Below are positions 1 through 14,062 of a DNA stretch of 64,000 bases, piece by piece. The stretch is taken from assembly GCF_000220395.1 (NCBI RefSeq), contig NW_004086912.1:1-64000 (forward strand), written 5' to 3'. Under the pieces are notes generated by a model. That model had not been told where the DNA came from. It did no database searches and was given only the letters and a program-made list of their open reading frames with translations. Position 1 is the stretch's first letter; each line of letters opens with the position of its first letter. A program made the translations under genes and the position numbers. This DNA is from Ichthyophthirius multifiliis. Its lineage: Eukaryota > Ciliophora > Oligohymenophorea > Hymenostomatida.

Positions 1-427
1 TAATTATTATAATATAGATGATATTTTACTACTTGATATTCTCAAAAATTCATTGTAGCACTCAAATACTGATTTAGTTAATAAATATAGTATTTAATAA
101 GCTTTAAATGAGTAAATTTAAATAAAAAATTAGTACTTTTAAAATATTGTTTTAGAATAAAATAAATAAATTGAATAATTATAAAATAATTTAAAATAAA
201 AAAATATTCTTATTAATGATTTATAAGCTAAAATGGAATTAAATGAAGATAGTTAAAAATAAATTATAAAAGAAAGTACCTCCAATAAGTAATTTTTTAT
301 GATTGATGAGGCCCTATTTAAAAAATAAATTAAAGATTTACAATAAGAAAATAATTAAAAATTAGTTTGTTTATATATATTTTCAGGATTATTTTTTTCA
401 ATTATAATTAAATATTTATATTTTTGA
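1..427 (+). CDS. 3' end of a coiled-coil, probably tail-anchored protein (5' partial)
   Basis: One frame is open from the left edge to a TGA at 425-427, about 141 codons with no TGA. The reading is Gln/Asn/Leu/Lys-rich with heptad-like spacing (for example EQNKQIEQLQNNLKQKNILI), so a long coiled coil is likely. The last 22 residues are hydrophobic (LVCLYIFSGLFFSIIIKYLYF), which suggests a C-terminal membrane anchor as in golgins and other tethers. That role is inferred from architecture only; no family is recognised. A 22-nt GT...AG stretch (about 354-376) lies in the tail, but reading through it keeps a clean hydrophobic end, so I left it in. The start lies outside the window. Confidence 0.7.
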
Positions 428-1050
428 TTAATATAATAAATAAATATACTTCATATTCTTTTAAATATATATATTATATTATATTATATAATAGACTAGA
501 ATTTCATTACAAAGTAAAAAAAAAAAGTATATAATTAAAAATTGAAATATTTATAAATTTTAAATGAATTATTTATATATTATCTTAAATATCTAAATAA
601 TATTTTTTAATTTTCCTTTTTTTTATCGAAAATTTCTTTTTTAAAATTATCTTTTTAAAATTAATTTTTAAATTTTTGTTTAGTTTTTTTAAAAGCTTTC
701 AAAATAAAAATTATTTTTATATTTATAAGTAAATAATTATTTAAATCTTTAAAATAATAAGATATTTTTTTATTATTAATCTTAAAATTTAATACTTTAA
801 TATAAACTTCTTTAACTTTAACTTTTTTTTTTTTTTTCAAAAAAACCTTAAAAATTAAATTAAAATTCAAAAAAATTATTAAATATTTTTTTCAAAAAAT
901 TAAAACAAATTGTATTTATTTAAAATTTATGGAGTCTATAAAAATATAAATAAATATATATATATATATATATAAAACTAATAATCTTACTTTATATTCT
1001 ACATTAATTAATTTATTATTTTTATTCATTATCTAAAACATAACCTTAAA
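428..1050. other. AT-rich intergenic DNA
   Basis: No supported gene. It holds a TA dinucleotide run (about 955-975) and long A/T homopolymers. A short minus-strand ATG frame at 661-870 is only Lys/Asn/Ile-rich, low-complexity translation. Confidence 0.5.
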
Positions 1051-1320
1051 ATGGAAATAGAATATTACAAAAAGTATATATTTTTAAAAATTAAATAGTC
1101 ATATAATATTAATTCATTAAAAAAAGTCACATTTAACCCAAAAGATTAAATTCTATATGCCATAATCTTCCTAAAACCCAAATATATATAATTTAAATTC
1201 CCAACGATATTATAATTGAGAGTATTAAGAATTTAAGCTTCCATAGATTTAATTAAATTTAGTCTGATTCCAAACGTGGATTTTTTTCTTCTATAATATT
1301 TAAATTTATATGTCGTATGA
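1051..1320 (+). CDS. small hypothetical ORF
   Basis: ATG to TGA, 89 residues, in a stretch slightly richer in G+C than its flanks. The translation has a mixed, protein-like composition (for example KVTFNPKDQILYAIIFLKPK, then FSLIPNVDFFLLQYL). The opposite strand of the same stretch also gives a hydrophobic frame that ends at TGA, so coding direction is not settled. No family is recognised. It could be an isolated exon or a gene relic. Confidence 0.25.
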
Positions 1321-1504
1321 TTCTTTTATATTTAAAAACAATAAAAATTTAAGTAAAATTAATATAATGAAGATTATAATTATATTAAACATTAAATATA
1401 TAAAATAAATACATATGTTTTAAAATTAAAATAATATATCTATTAACATTTATGCTTATTATAAATATTAATAAATTAAATTTACACACATAATATATAA
1501 ATCA

Positions 1505-1983
1505 TCAGAACATAAAATTTAAAAAATTCTATTATCTAATTGACAATTTTGGGACTTAATTAAGAACTAATTTTGTGATATTATAAACAGTTTTTTGGGG
1601 AAATATTTTTGAATTTTTATAAATTTGGATTTTTTAAATTTTTTTATAATTTTTTTTTATTTTAAATAATTTTAAATTATTATTTTCTTTTGAAAGTAAT
1701 TTTGATATATTTTTATTCTTCATTTTTTAATTTTTTAGGTTATCCTTTCTTTCATTTATTTATAAAAATATTGTTTTCGAGTTTTTTTCTTAAATCAGTA
1801 TTTTTTTGTTAGAATTATCAATTATATTAACCAAATTGTTGGTTTTTTCTTTATTTTTTTCGGTAGGCTTTTAAAGTCTTTTGATTTTATTCGTTTGTTT
1901 TTTAAATCATCATTTAATAGATATTATCTTATCAAATTTAAATAACTTTATTAGTCATTATTATCGTAATTTAATATATTCAT
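1505..1983 (-). CDS. hypothetical Lys/Asn-rich protein with an apparent frameshift
   Basis: An ATG at 1983 opens a frame beginning MNILNYDNNDQQSYLNLIRQ that stays protein-like for about 45 codons. A second frame then carries a Lys/Asn/Gln-rich tail to a TGA at 1505-1507. The two frames meet around 1843-1860, where the coding strand has consecutive A runs, and no GT...AG pair joins them. A one-base homopolymer error is the simplest reading; a young pseudogene is the alternative. No domain is recognised. It lies just downstream of, and on the same strand as, the AGC kinase gene. Confidence 0.45.
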
Positions 1984-2435
1984 TTTTTATTTCGAAAAAA
2001 TAATATTTAATAAAAGAATTATTAATAACTATACTTTCCTTATATATTAACTTGTATTAAATAATAAATTATTTAAAATTTTTATAAATATTTTTTTGTT
2101 TTATATTAATTAAAATATAATTTTATTAAATTTAATTTTCATATAGATATTAATAATTTTAATAAAACTTTATTAAATGATATGATATATTATAATATTA
2201 AATATTTTATTATAAAATTATATAATATAATGAAAAATATATATATATATATATATATATTTAATCACATATGTTTAATACTTTTTATTTTTTTAAAAAT
2301 TATTAAAAATCAATTATGAAAATAAGCGACATTTAATTATTATAATAAAATATACATTTATACTTAAAAAAATATATTTTTGTATTTTAAAACCAATATA
2401 TTTTATTATATACTTATCTAATCAACAACAAAAAT

Positions 2436-3807
<1,372 letters not shown>

Positions 3808-4322
3808 GTTAAATAGATTTTTTTTAAAGAAAAAAAAAATTATTTTAATTGTTTTAACTAAAAAAATCTATAAATAAGCAATAAATATATATAATTCATC
3901 AAAAAAATAAATATATTCTTTTTTAAAAATATAATCAAATAAATTTAATTTATAATATGATATTTTAGAAAATTCTTTATTTACTTTTTAATATAAACAT
4001 TCGAATTTTTTATATTTATATTGAAATTTTCTTTTTATAATTTTTGTTTTTTGAATATAATAATTTATTAAATTGTATTATTAATTGTAAATTCTAATTA
4101 TATTTTATATTTATCAATATTTATAATGTAGAATTACTAGTATATAATAATTAGTATATTCTGAAAATAATAAAAATATGAAAAATTCAAATATAAAAAA
4201 TATTAATTTATATTTATTATTATCATGTATAGTATTTATTTATTTTTGTTTAAAAATTATTAAATTATATAAATATACAAATAATAAATTAAACAATATT
4301 TTAAAAAAAATAATATTAAAAA
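3808..4322. other. AT-rich intergenic DNA
   Basis: No gene seen. It holds the upstream region of the AGC kinase and the 3' flank of the FYVE-TBC gene, both on the minus strand. Confidence 0.5.
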
Positions 4323-4716
4323 TCAAAAAATTTCATTTCTTTTATATTCATTCTTAAATATTCTAATTTAATTAAATTAAATAAAATTATCGATTTTAAT
4401 TAATTACAGCAACCTATTCAATTAATCATTTAAAACATTATTATTATCTTAATTTAAATTTTCAATTATAGTTTTATCTTCATAATTATTAAAATATATA
4501 TTTTTAAAGTTATTACTATAATAATTATCTTGTTTTTACTCTTGATTATTTTCATCGAAATTGCTATAATTATCTTCACTATTTGAATCAACAAACATAT
4601 TGTTAGTTTCTTCAATAATTTTCTCTTCTGTATTATTATTATTTTATTTTATTAGAAAGTCCTGAACTTTACTTATTGAATTTAATGGATTTTATATTTA
4701 CTTTAATTTTTATTAC

Positions 4717-4750
<34 letters not shown>

Positions 4751-6373
4751 GTTATTATTATTATTATGAGCATAATTCTTACAAAATATTATTATTTTAT
4801 AAAAAATCAGTTATTTGTGATGACTACCTTGAATGCTATATATTAAAAGGAATATCAGATATGTTTATTTTTTAAGTAATGTTTTATAAATCATTTATTG
4901 TTTCATCTTAAGATTAATCATTTTATTAACATAAAGAAATAAAAGTGCCGTCTTAAATCTAAGTTTTTATTTATGATAAAATATCTTTAAGGTTTTATTT
5001 TTTGCTTTTTATTTCTTTTTATTATTTTATTACTTTTAAAGTTATTTCATCTATAATTTATTATTAATAATTAATTTTTTCTTTAAAAATAAATTATTTT
5101 ATAATAATAATTTAATTTCATATTCCTGTTCACTTATTTTCTCCAAGTTCTTTTTTATTAATTAATTTTTCTGTTATAATTAGTTCTTTAAATATATTTT
5201 TTCACAATCTAAATTATTCTTATCTTTATAAAAGGAATTATGGCAACTATTTATTTAAATTTAATTTGAATATTATTATTCTCTATTAAAAATATATTTA
5301 AATATTTATTTTAATTGAAAAAAAATACAATATTTAATTAAAGTTTGACTATAATAGCATTTCTCTATCAAAATAATTTAAATTAACTAATTTTTAAGAA
5401 TTATTACCTATTAATGAGATTATTATTTCTTCTAATTTTTAAAACTAAAAAAAATAAAAAATATTTTTCTATAGTTTTTTTTTTTTTTTTAAATATTATT
5501 TTACTGATTTACTCTAAAAAACCAAATCAATAATTTTTATATTTAATTCCACATTTATAAAGTTAATAAATAATTATAAACAATATGTAATAAACTTATT
5601 GGTTATAAAATCAAAGTTTAAGTTTTTATCTTTTAATTATTAATTTTCCTTTAATTTCATTTTAATTTAAGCAAAATAAACATCATCTTAAAAAGTTAAG
5701 TAATCAGGTAAAATTAATGTGTAATAAATGCTAAATATTTTAAAAGAAATAGCTTCATCGCAAAACATTAATAAAAATTAGATTAAATTTATCATTTCTA
5801 TTTTTATTTTAAACTCTGGAAATAGAAATTAAAAACTATTCAAAATATTTATTATTTAATCTTTATTTTTTTCATTATCCATTTTTAAACAATTTATAAA
5901 ATAATAAAAATTATAATTGCATAATTGAGTATTATTAATACTTTCTTTCAATAAATCAGTATACCTATTAGATTCTTTTTCATTTTATATTTATTCTTAT
6001 ATATTTAAGTATTCTTCTTGAATAGATTATCTATATAATTAGTAAAAAATAAAATAGTTTTTTTTAAAAAAAAAATATATATACTTATTTAAGTTCAAGT
6101 ATTAAATCCAATTTTCTTATATTTTAGAATTACCATTATTATTTAATTAATTCTAAAAAAATAATGAATTATAAATTTTTTATTAAAATAATAGACTACT
6201 TTTTATATAAGAGCATTAATTCTTTATTATTCTTCATCGCATTTATTACATAATCTATATTTTTTAATTATATCTTAAATTTATCCTTTTATCTTTTGTA
6301 TTATAAAATAAATTAGAAAATTATAATAAAATTATTGTAGAATCAGAAAAAAAATTTCTATATATATATTTAA

Positions 6374-6408
<35 letters not shown>

Positions 6409-6652
6409 CGTATTTCTATAATTACATATATATTTATTTAATCATTAATTTTTTTTTATATATCATTAGTAATATTTTTTTTTAAATTACATAACACTTT
6501 TTAAAACCACATTTATTACAAATTTATCTAAAACATTATTTACAAAAATGCGATTTATTTATTTGAGTAAATATAGAAAAGCATAATTAACATTTATCTG
6601 ATTCATTTAAATTATTGAAAAAACAGATATTATTTATTTATCTTATATTCAT
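4323..6652 (-). CDS. FYVE-like zinc finger plus divergent TBC (Rab-GAP-like) protein
   Basis: Exons 6652-6491, 6292-6200, 6152-6085, 6030-5329, 5282-4702 and 4666-4323 total 650 codons in phase. Residues about 17-75 hold four Cys pairs, CQLC, SHFCKQC, CNKC and, after intron 1, CNKC, as in FYVE/RING-type fingers that bind PI3P membranes. Residues about 130-320 follow the TBC pattern: FPEF...CDEAISF...ILPDYL, then FITYCLQLFINF and IKIIDLVF. The catalytic Arg (IxxDxxR) and Gln (YxQGM) fingers are not visible, so it may bind Rabs without GAP activity. A coiled coil, an Asn run and an acidic tail follow. Intron 1 (about 198 nt) has the least certain acceptor. The endosomal role is inferred from the domains. 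Confidence 0.72.
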
Positions 6653-7344
6653 ATATATGAAAAAATATTTTTATTATTTACTTTTTTTTAAATAATTATA
6701 TTATTATATAGATAAACACAATTTATAAATATAGAAAAACACAATTTATAATTATTTCAAGGTAAAATAACTTCTTTTAATAATTTCTTTTATATAATAC
6801 ACTCAAAATATAATAATATTGCTTATAATATATAAATTTATGTATATTTATATTAATTTTCTATAAAATAAACTAAAGAATTATATAATATAAATAAAAT
6901 AAATATAAAAATATTATTATAATAAAAATTATAAATAAAAATCATTTATAAATCATTATTTACTTTATTTAGAAATTAATTATTATTTTAATATAAACTA
7001 AATACATTTTTAATGATACTTTTATTATAATTATCTTTATTTTTCTTTCGGTTTTTTTAATCAATAATTCATAGAAAAAAAATTTAAAATAAAAATCTTT
7101 TGTTATCTGATAATTATTTTATAAAAAATTAAATATTTTTTCTTATGTTTATATTTTTTTTTTTTTTAAATAAAATCTAAAATACATATATTTTTTTTTT
7201 TTTTATTATTATTTTAATTTATTAAATTATATACTAAAAAATAATATATTTATTTAAAAAAATAGGAGAAAAAGTAATATTAAATACAAAAAAAATTAAT
7301 TAAAATTATAAAAAAAAAAAAAACTAATTTTTTTTTTTTTTGCA
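6653..7344. other. AT-rich intergenic DNA
   Basis: No gene seen. It separates the divergent FYVE-TBC and PADR1-like genes and ends in a T tract just before the ATG at 7345. Confidence 0.5.
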
Positions 7345-7803
7345 ATGAAACAATAGCTATAATAAAAAAGCTCATTATATAAAAAGACAAAAAAAATAAA
7401 ATAAGTAAATGAAAAATTATAATAAAAGCTAATAAAACAATTTAAAAAATATCTTAAATCTAACTCGTTTTCAACACAATAAATAGAAACACTCAAAAGA
7501 AATATTTATATATTAAGTCAAAAAAGTAAAGACTATCTAATATCCGAACTTGATATCAACAATATATGCCTATAAAACAATATAACTAAAGCTAAATTAA
7601 TAATCTAAAATGCACATGGAAGAACTTTTGGAAAAATATTAAAGAAATGTCCTTCATGTAAAGTAGGAAAGCTTTCTTTTGAAGTAGAAGAAGGAAGATA
7701 TCTTTGTGTATAAAATTAAAATATTTAATAATAAAAGAATTGTGAATTAGCCTATTAATTCGAAGAAATTGAACACTTAAATTGGATTTACTCTAATAAT
7801 TGA
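7345..7803 (+). CDS. PADR1-like zinc-domain protein, copy 1
   Basis: Single-exon frame of 152 residues. The N-terminal half is helical and Lys/Gln-rich. The C-terminal half reads AHGRTFGKILKKCPSCKVGK, then GRYLC, NCELAY and LNWI. The zinc ligands are spaced C-x2-C-x15-C-x11-C. This matches the PADR1/zinc-3 module of PARP-1, where a helical lobe precedes an xFGxxLxC zinc ribbon, the G-Y-C turn and a final Cys; in PARP-1 it links DNA binding to catalysis. No WGR or catalytic domain follows, so this is a free-standing module. A paralogue of nearly equal length lies at 55348-55803. The family assignment is inference from pattern; the DNA or chromatin role is a guess. Confidence 0.72.
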
Positions 7804-8579
7804 AAAATAGTTTTTAAACAAAATAAATAAATATAATATATAGAAAAATAATTATATAGTATATAAAATTTTAATATATATTATTAAATTTAAATAAGTA
7901 ATTTAATTGATTATTAAAGTTTTTTAAAAATCATGTATATTTTAATTTTACAAAATATTCTATTTCATTTCAAAAGTTATTTTTTTTTTTATAAAAAAAA
8001 TTCAAAAAATTATTTTTTATACATTTTTAAATAATATTGAATAAAAGTTTAAAAAAAATCCTTATTTCATATTTTTTAATATATATATATATAAGAAATA
8101 ATATTTCTATTTATAATACAGAAATTTAAGATATAAAAAAAATTAGATTTCTTTATAATTTAAATAAAAATTGATTTATATAAAATAAGATATAAATTTA
8201 TATATCTTTTTATATTATTAAGTTAAATAAAAAATATTTAAAATTTAAGTTTTTCAAATTTCTTTTTTATAAACTACATATATGAAATTTAATAAATATA
8301 TTTTGATTAAAATAAAATTTAATAATATAGACATTAAAAAAATATAATTTTTTTAATTAGTATATGAATAAAAATTTTATAAAAATATAGGAAAATAAAA
8401 TAAAAAATTATATCTTTTAAAAATTTAAATTATATATCTATAATATTATACATAAATAATTTTTATCTAATAAAAAAATATCAAACATATCTAGTAAACA
8501 TATTTGGATTTTATTATATAATATTTCTTTTTATTTATTTTTTAAAAAAAAATTATATAAAAATATTTAAAAAAAATAC
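7804..8579. other. AT-rich DNA between convergent genes
   Basis: No supported gene. The 3' end of the DZIP1-like gene may reach into it, because its last exon has no obvious early TGA. Confidence 0.4.
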
Positions 8580-8690
8580 TTGTTCTAAAATTTAAGTATA
8601 AAATTTTATTATTATTGATTATATTATTATTTAATAATTTCTTAATTAACTGATTTTTTATTACTTATATTTATTAACTTATCTTTATAA

Positions 8691-8738
<48 letters not shown>

Positions 8739-9051
8739 TTATATATATATTTTAATAAAAATAATAAAAATACCATAATTATTTTCATGAATTATTTTAA
8801 TACAATTAGAGTTATTTATAACAAATTTTTCATTATAATAAGATCTAAAAGTTTAATCTATATTAAATAAAGATCTTTTATTTAATGATAAATCAAGAAA
8901 AGATTTATTATTATCATTATTTTAATTTTAATATACGGATACAATATTTTCAATAATAACTTAATCTTTATTTTTTATTTATTTGATTTATTGAATTTTA
9001 CTATTAAAATTAAAAATTTTTCAAATATTCAAATATATAATATTTTATATG

Positions 9052-9102
<51 letters not shown>

Positions 9103-9970
9103 TATATTTTTTTTATTCATATATATATTATATTTTTATAAACCTTGATTAAGCTACTTTTTTCAAAAAATCATCATTTGCCATATTTTTGTAATTTTTC
9201 TATTAATTACCTTATAATTAAGTTTTTGATCCAATGTTATTTTATGAGTATTCAATATCTGTTTTGAGTAAATTTTAGTATAAAATTTTTTCGATTTCTG
9301 TTTCTGAACACATATTAAGCTCAAATAAAAAATATTTAACACCTTTTTTATTTAATTATTCGTTTAGTAAATTATTTAATTTTTAATTTTTAAAGTTATA
9401 TTGATCAAGTAAAGGTATTTTTTATGGTTTTTTTATTAAGTCAAGAATTTGTTATTTTTTCTCTTCTATTTATTATTATAATAATTCTTATTATTAATCA
9501 ATATTATTTTTTATAATATAAAAGAATGTATTAAATTATCATCTCTTAAATTATACATTTTAATTTAATCTAAGAGTTTTTATTTTTAAATTTATTATAT
9601 TTATTAATTTCTTTATTATTCTAATTACTATATAATTTTTTTTATAATAAAATAATAAAATAAAAAATATATATAAAACATTTTTATCTTATTCTTCTAA
9701 TTATTATTCTAATTCTTATTATTATTTTTATTTTTGTTGTTATTCTAATTATTTTTATTCTTATTCTTTTTCTTATTCTTTTATTTTATTTAATTTATCT
9801 TTTTAAATTTCCAGAAGTCTTAATTATTCTTTTTCTTAATTTAGTAATTTTATTTATTATTATTATTATTATAACTCTATTTATTGTAATCTTTCTAATT
9901 CATTTTTTTTTAAATAATTATTTATGCTATCTATTTCTGAGTAATTTAATGACTTTTGATTATAATATAT

Positions 9971-10011
<41 letters not shown>

Positions 10012-11287
10012 TACATTTTAAAAATTCCTAATATTTTATTTAATTAAATTTATTTTTTATTTTAAAAAATTATCTTATATATCAAATTATTAAATAATCA
10101 TTTCTTTAAAATTTTCTATCTATTCTAATTGTTTTTCAAATGATTGTTGTTCTATTAAGCTTTAATTTTAGTCTACTTTTATTCTTTCAATTAAATATTT
10201 ATATAAATTATTAAAAGTTTCAGTGTTAAATAATATTTATTATTATTTTTTTAATTATTATCTTTATTGTATTAATTTAGAAGTTTTTTATATTTAAAAT
10301 AAAGATTTATAGTTTTTATCTTCTATATTTAAATCTATGATATTATTGTGTCTTTTTTTAATATGTTTTTTAAAAATTCTTCAGATACAAATATTTTATT
10401 AGGACATATTTTACATTTAAAAAATGATTGTTAATTAAATTCTGTTAATTCTTTTACTAATTCACTTTTAAATTTTAATTCTACTTTTTGTTTTTATATC
10501 TTTTTTGATTTTTCTAATTCTTCTTTTAATTGTTTTATCTTTTAATTAAAAAAAATATTTTATTTTAACAAAAAAAATACATACATTAATTATCATCTCT
10601 TCATTTTTTAAAAATTATTATTATTTTTATTTAACTATATCTTAGTTTTCTTAATATACTTTTTTCAAAAAAACTTATTATATTTTCAGAATTTTTTAAA
10701 ATACTTCTTTTTATTCTTATTATTCAAATTCAAACTAAGATACATTACAATTTTATATCTAATATTAAATGTTTTTGATTAATATTTAATTTTCTTTATT
10801 TATTTCATTTATTTCAAAGTTATTTATTTTCTAAAAATCTAATTTTTCAAAAATATTTTTTTATTTAAACAATTACAAAGCTGAACAAAATTACAATTCT
10901 TATTAATTTCCAATCTTTTTATTTATTTTTTTTAACAAAAAATATGATTTTCTGATATAATATACTTTGATTGATAAATTTGATTATTTGAAATTCATAA
11001 TTATTTTATTTATTTTTTAAATTTATTTAGTATTTTTTTATTATTATATATAAAAATAATATATTTTAATATAATTAAAATATTAAAGTCTTATTTACTT
11101 TATTTTTATTATAAATAAAAAAATATTCTTTTTTGTTTCTTTTAATTAATTTTAAAATACCTTTTTTGTTAATATTATAATTACAATAGTTTAAAATTTT
11201 ATATAAATTTCTTTTATTTTTAATACAACAATTATTTTCTATATTTTCACTAAAAATACAAAAGTTTTTTTTATTAATAATAAACAT
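8580..11287 (-). CDS. DZIP1/Iguana-like zinc finger and coiled-coil protein
   Basis: The frame starts at ATG 11287. A block around 10960 reads KKNKQKDWKLIRI, like the basic-plus-DW start of the DZIP1 N-terminal domain. Then comes a helix (EVFQKILKIQQVFLKKVYQE) like the LFRLAQLxIEYLL segment, a coiled coil, and a C2H2 finger near 10350-10420: CKICPNKIFVSEEFLK, then HIKKRH one frame over. A long Glu/Gln coiled coil and an LNKKGVKYFLFELN...SETEIEKIL block complete it. Several GT...AG introns are needed. The finger is split by a one-base slip in a T6 run (10366-10371), probably an assembly error. DZIP1 acts at basal bodies in ciliogenesis. The 3' end is uncertain: the last exon runs through a TA repeat. 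Existence is firm; identity is moderate. Confidence 0.6.
8699..8736. repeat. (AT)n microsatellite
   Basis: About 19 AT units near the 3' end of the DZIP1-like gene. It may lie in its last intron. Similar TA runs occur at 9059-9099, 9974-10006, 39944-39969 and 60378-60411. Confidence 0.9.
9059..9099. repeat. (AT)n microsatellite
   Basis: About 20 AT units inside a probable intron of the DZIP1-like gene, just after the exon that ends VAQSR on the minus strand. Confidence 0.9.
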
Positions 11288-11392
11288 ATAAATTTTTGTT
11301 TAGAAATATTTATTTTTTTAAAAAAGGATTATAACTAATAATAAAATAAAAAAAAGAAGTTTAATATTTTAATAAATAATTTAAAGGTGAAT
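11288..11392. promoter_or_regulatory. compact divergent intergenic region
   Basis: Only 105 bases separate the start codons of the DZIP1-like gene (minus) and the membrane protein gene (plus). Both core promoters must lie here or share elements. No specific motif stands out beyond AT richness. Confidence 0.4.
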
Positions 11393-13712
11393 ATGCATAG
11401 TTCAATATATTTAACTATTTTAATAGTCATATCTTTAATTTTACCAGATTTTATAAATTTATTTACCCAAAATTTTTCTTTTATAGATGCCGAATTAAAA
11501 TACTATAAATATATAGGCGACGACTTATTAAAATACAAAAAATCCTTAGTAGAAAGCCTTAAATAAAAATATAAATTTTTTATAGAAAATCGTGAAAAAG
11601 ATTAATAAAATTAAGATTTTTTATAAAAAGATTAAAATTAATGTTAAGAAAAAGAAGAATGTAAAAAAAATATATTTTTAAAATAAAACTATATTTTTTA
11701 GATTATTTCATGCCTGATTTATGTAAATATTTTGTTTCAAAAACTTCTAAAAACGAGATTATTGTAGATCATTATAACGATAGTGTATATTTGATTTCAA
11801 TTGATAACAAATTTCTTTTTTAAGAAGCAAAAGTACATTCATGTAATTTAAATATATTTACTTAAAATAATAACTCTCTCTATATATAATTATTAATTAT
11901 TTGATAAAAAAAAGATATTGCAATTCTTAAATTAGAAGATGAAAAATTATTTAATAAAATGATATATGAAAGAACAGGTGAATTAAAATGGAATCTATGT
12001 AGTTTTTAAAAAATAAGAGGAGTAATAAAAGATATTTAAATCGATTATATTAGAAAATCGTTTTTGATTGTATATGTTAATTTAGAATAAAATAATATAA
12101 TAAGAATATACAATAATTTTATTACATGTAAAAAAACATCTTAATTTTAAAAAAATTAAGAATGTAGTTAAAATTAAAGTGATAATTACTTAAAAAACAT
12201 TAATTTTAGAAACATATAGCTAAATAATATGGATTTTTTATTTGAAGCAGTTGAAAGTCTAAATTTATAAGAATTATAATTTACAGAAATTAATTTAAAT
12301 TTTACATAAATTCATAAACTGGCTTATTAAAAAAATCTTATTGTAGTGTCCTCATTTCCAGACACAGTTTTATTAAAAGCAATTTCTTTAGAGAAGTTAA
12401 ATATTTTTCATTTTTAATTAATATATTTATTATTATTTTATTTATTTTAGATATAATTAACATTAATAGAATAAAGTTTATATTCCAAATTATTCATATT
12501 TTGAAAAAGATTATATTCAAATACTTAATATATAAATTATTGAATAATAAGAAAAATAGTAATATTAATAGTTTATTGTTACTTCACTATAGTAAAAAAA
12601 AATTATTAATTTTTTATTTTAATAATATTACATTTATTATTTTTTAAAGAGGTAATTCTTAAGAGTTTTTTATCAATTGTGAGGTTTTTAAAATATAAAT
12701 TGAATCAATTATTTTAAATGATAAAATTGATTATTAGAAATTTATCTCAAAAGAAAATGGATAAAATCTATTTAGCAAAAATATAACTTAATATGTAATT
12801 CTTTTAAATACTATAAAAATATGTATATAAAATAATACTATTAAAATATGTATATATAAATAAATAGATTGGTATAATAGATATTTTCAAATCTGAACTT
12901 TTTTCGAGAATACATATCACGTATTCAAAAGAATCTAAAAAAATGGTTGCTAATATATTAGATATGCATTTAATATTACTAGATTTTTAGTAAAATTTAT
13001 ATATATATATATAAAAATTAAATTATATATATAAAAGACACCCTTCAATGATAAGAATAATGGATATAGAACCGTATAATTATCAAAAACTTTAAAAAGA
13101 AGGATAAATAATTTAAAAATTATAATTTTCTTTGAACGGGAATTTTTTATGCATAGTAGATTATTATACTTTTTTATTTTAATGATAATTTACTATAAAA
13201 ATATAAAAGATGACATAAGATATAGATTATAATAATCATTTATTTTTACTTGAATTAAAATAAATAAATGATATAAATGATATAAATGAAATTCAAAAAT
13301 CAGGTTTTTATTTAAAAAAAAATTAAGAATTACAATATATATTTTATAAAAAAAAATTATTAGAAATTTACTAAATTAAAGAAATAAAAGATAGATTAAA
13401 TAATTAAAAAATTAAAGATTTTTCAATTTATGAATCTGATGAAAATACTAATTCTTTGTAAAAGAATATATTATATTTTTTTAAAAATAAATAAAATAAA
13501 TTTTTTATAGGAACGTAATTATTCTTTTGTAAGAAGGCGAAATAATTAGCATAAATTTATGTATTAATTGTACAAATAAATTCAAAAAAAGCCTTGCTAA
13601 AGAAATAATGGATATATTATCTACTCTATTAATTTCTTTGGGATTCTTAATTATGTTTATATGTGGAAGAACCTTAATGGTTAATATTGATAATGAATAA
13701 GATGAAGAATGA
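11393..13712 (+). CDS. type I membrane protein with a beta-propeller-like lumenal region
   Basis: The ATG at 11393 opens a signal-peptide-like start (MHSSIYLTILIVISLILPDF). The tail has one membrane helix (ILSTLLISLGFLIMFICG), a short acidic cytosolic end and a TGA at 13710. At least three introns join in phase: donor TGTAAAA near 11660, donor TGTAATT near 11840, and the one ending ATAG at 13510. In between are repeated short beta-rich blocks with WD-like endings (KNLIVVSSFPDTVL, IGIIDIFKSELF, LQFSLNGNFLCIVDYY), and a CINC pair lies before the membrane helix. Topology suggests a secretory-pathway or surface protein. EMC1 and CatSper auxiliary subunits share this layout, but I see no sequence match and leave it unnamed. 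Confidence 0.65.
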
Positions 13713-14062
13713 TTTTTTATAATTTATAAAAAAATATCTATAAAATTAAATATAAATAAAAAAATTGATAAATATGTAATTAATAAAAAATAAAATATAA
13801 TATATTAATATATAATTAAATAAATATATATATCTATATATTAAAATATTTTTTTATATAAATATATCTTTATATAAAAATATTTTAAATATATTTTTAT
13901 TATTTTAATTTTTATTTAATTATACCTTTTTTATACAATTTTCTATTTATTTAAAAAAAACTAAAAATAATTGCATTTTTTTCTTAATTAAATAAATTAT
14001 AAAACTTTTAAAATAATATAATAAAAATCTGTTAAAATTCCTAATTATAATCATATAAATAA
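13713..14062. other. AT-rich intergenic DNA
   Basis: No gene or RNA seen; TA-rich spacer between two plus-strand genes. Confidence 0.5.

Noticed and set aside
661-870. minus-strand ATG frame of 69 residues
   Set aside because: Pure Lys/Asn/Ile/Phe low-complexity translation of AT-rich DNA, no protein-like blocks.
7296-7496. minus-strand frame opposite the PADR1-like gene
   Set aside because: Antisense shadow of the coding sequence that starts at 7345 on the plus strand.
11393-13712. naming the membrane protein EMC1 or a CatSper subunit
   Set aside because: Topology is similar, but I see no family-specific sequence block.
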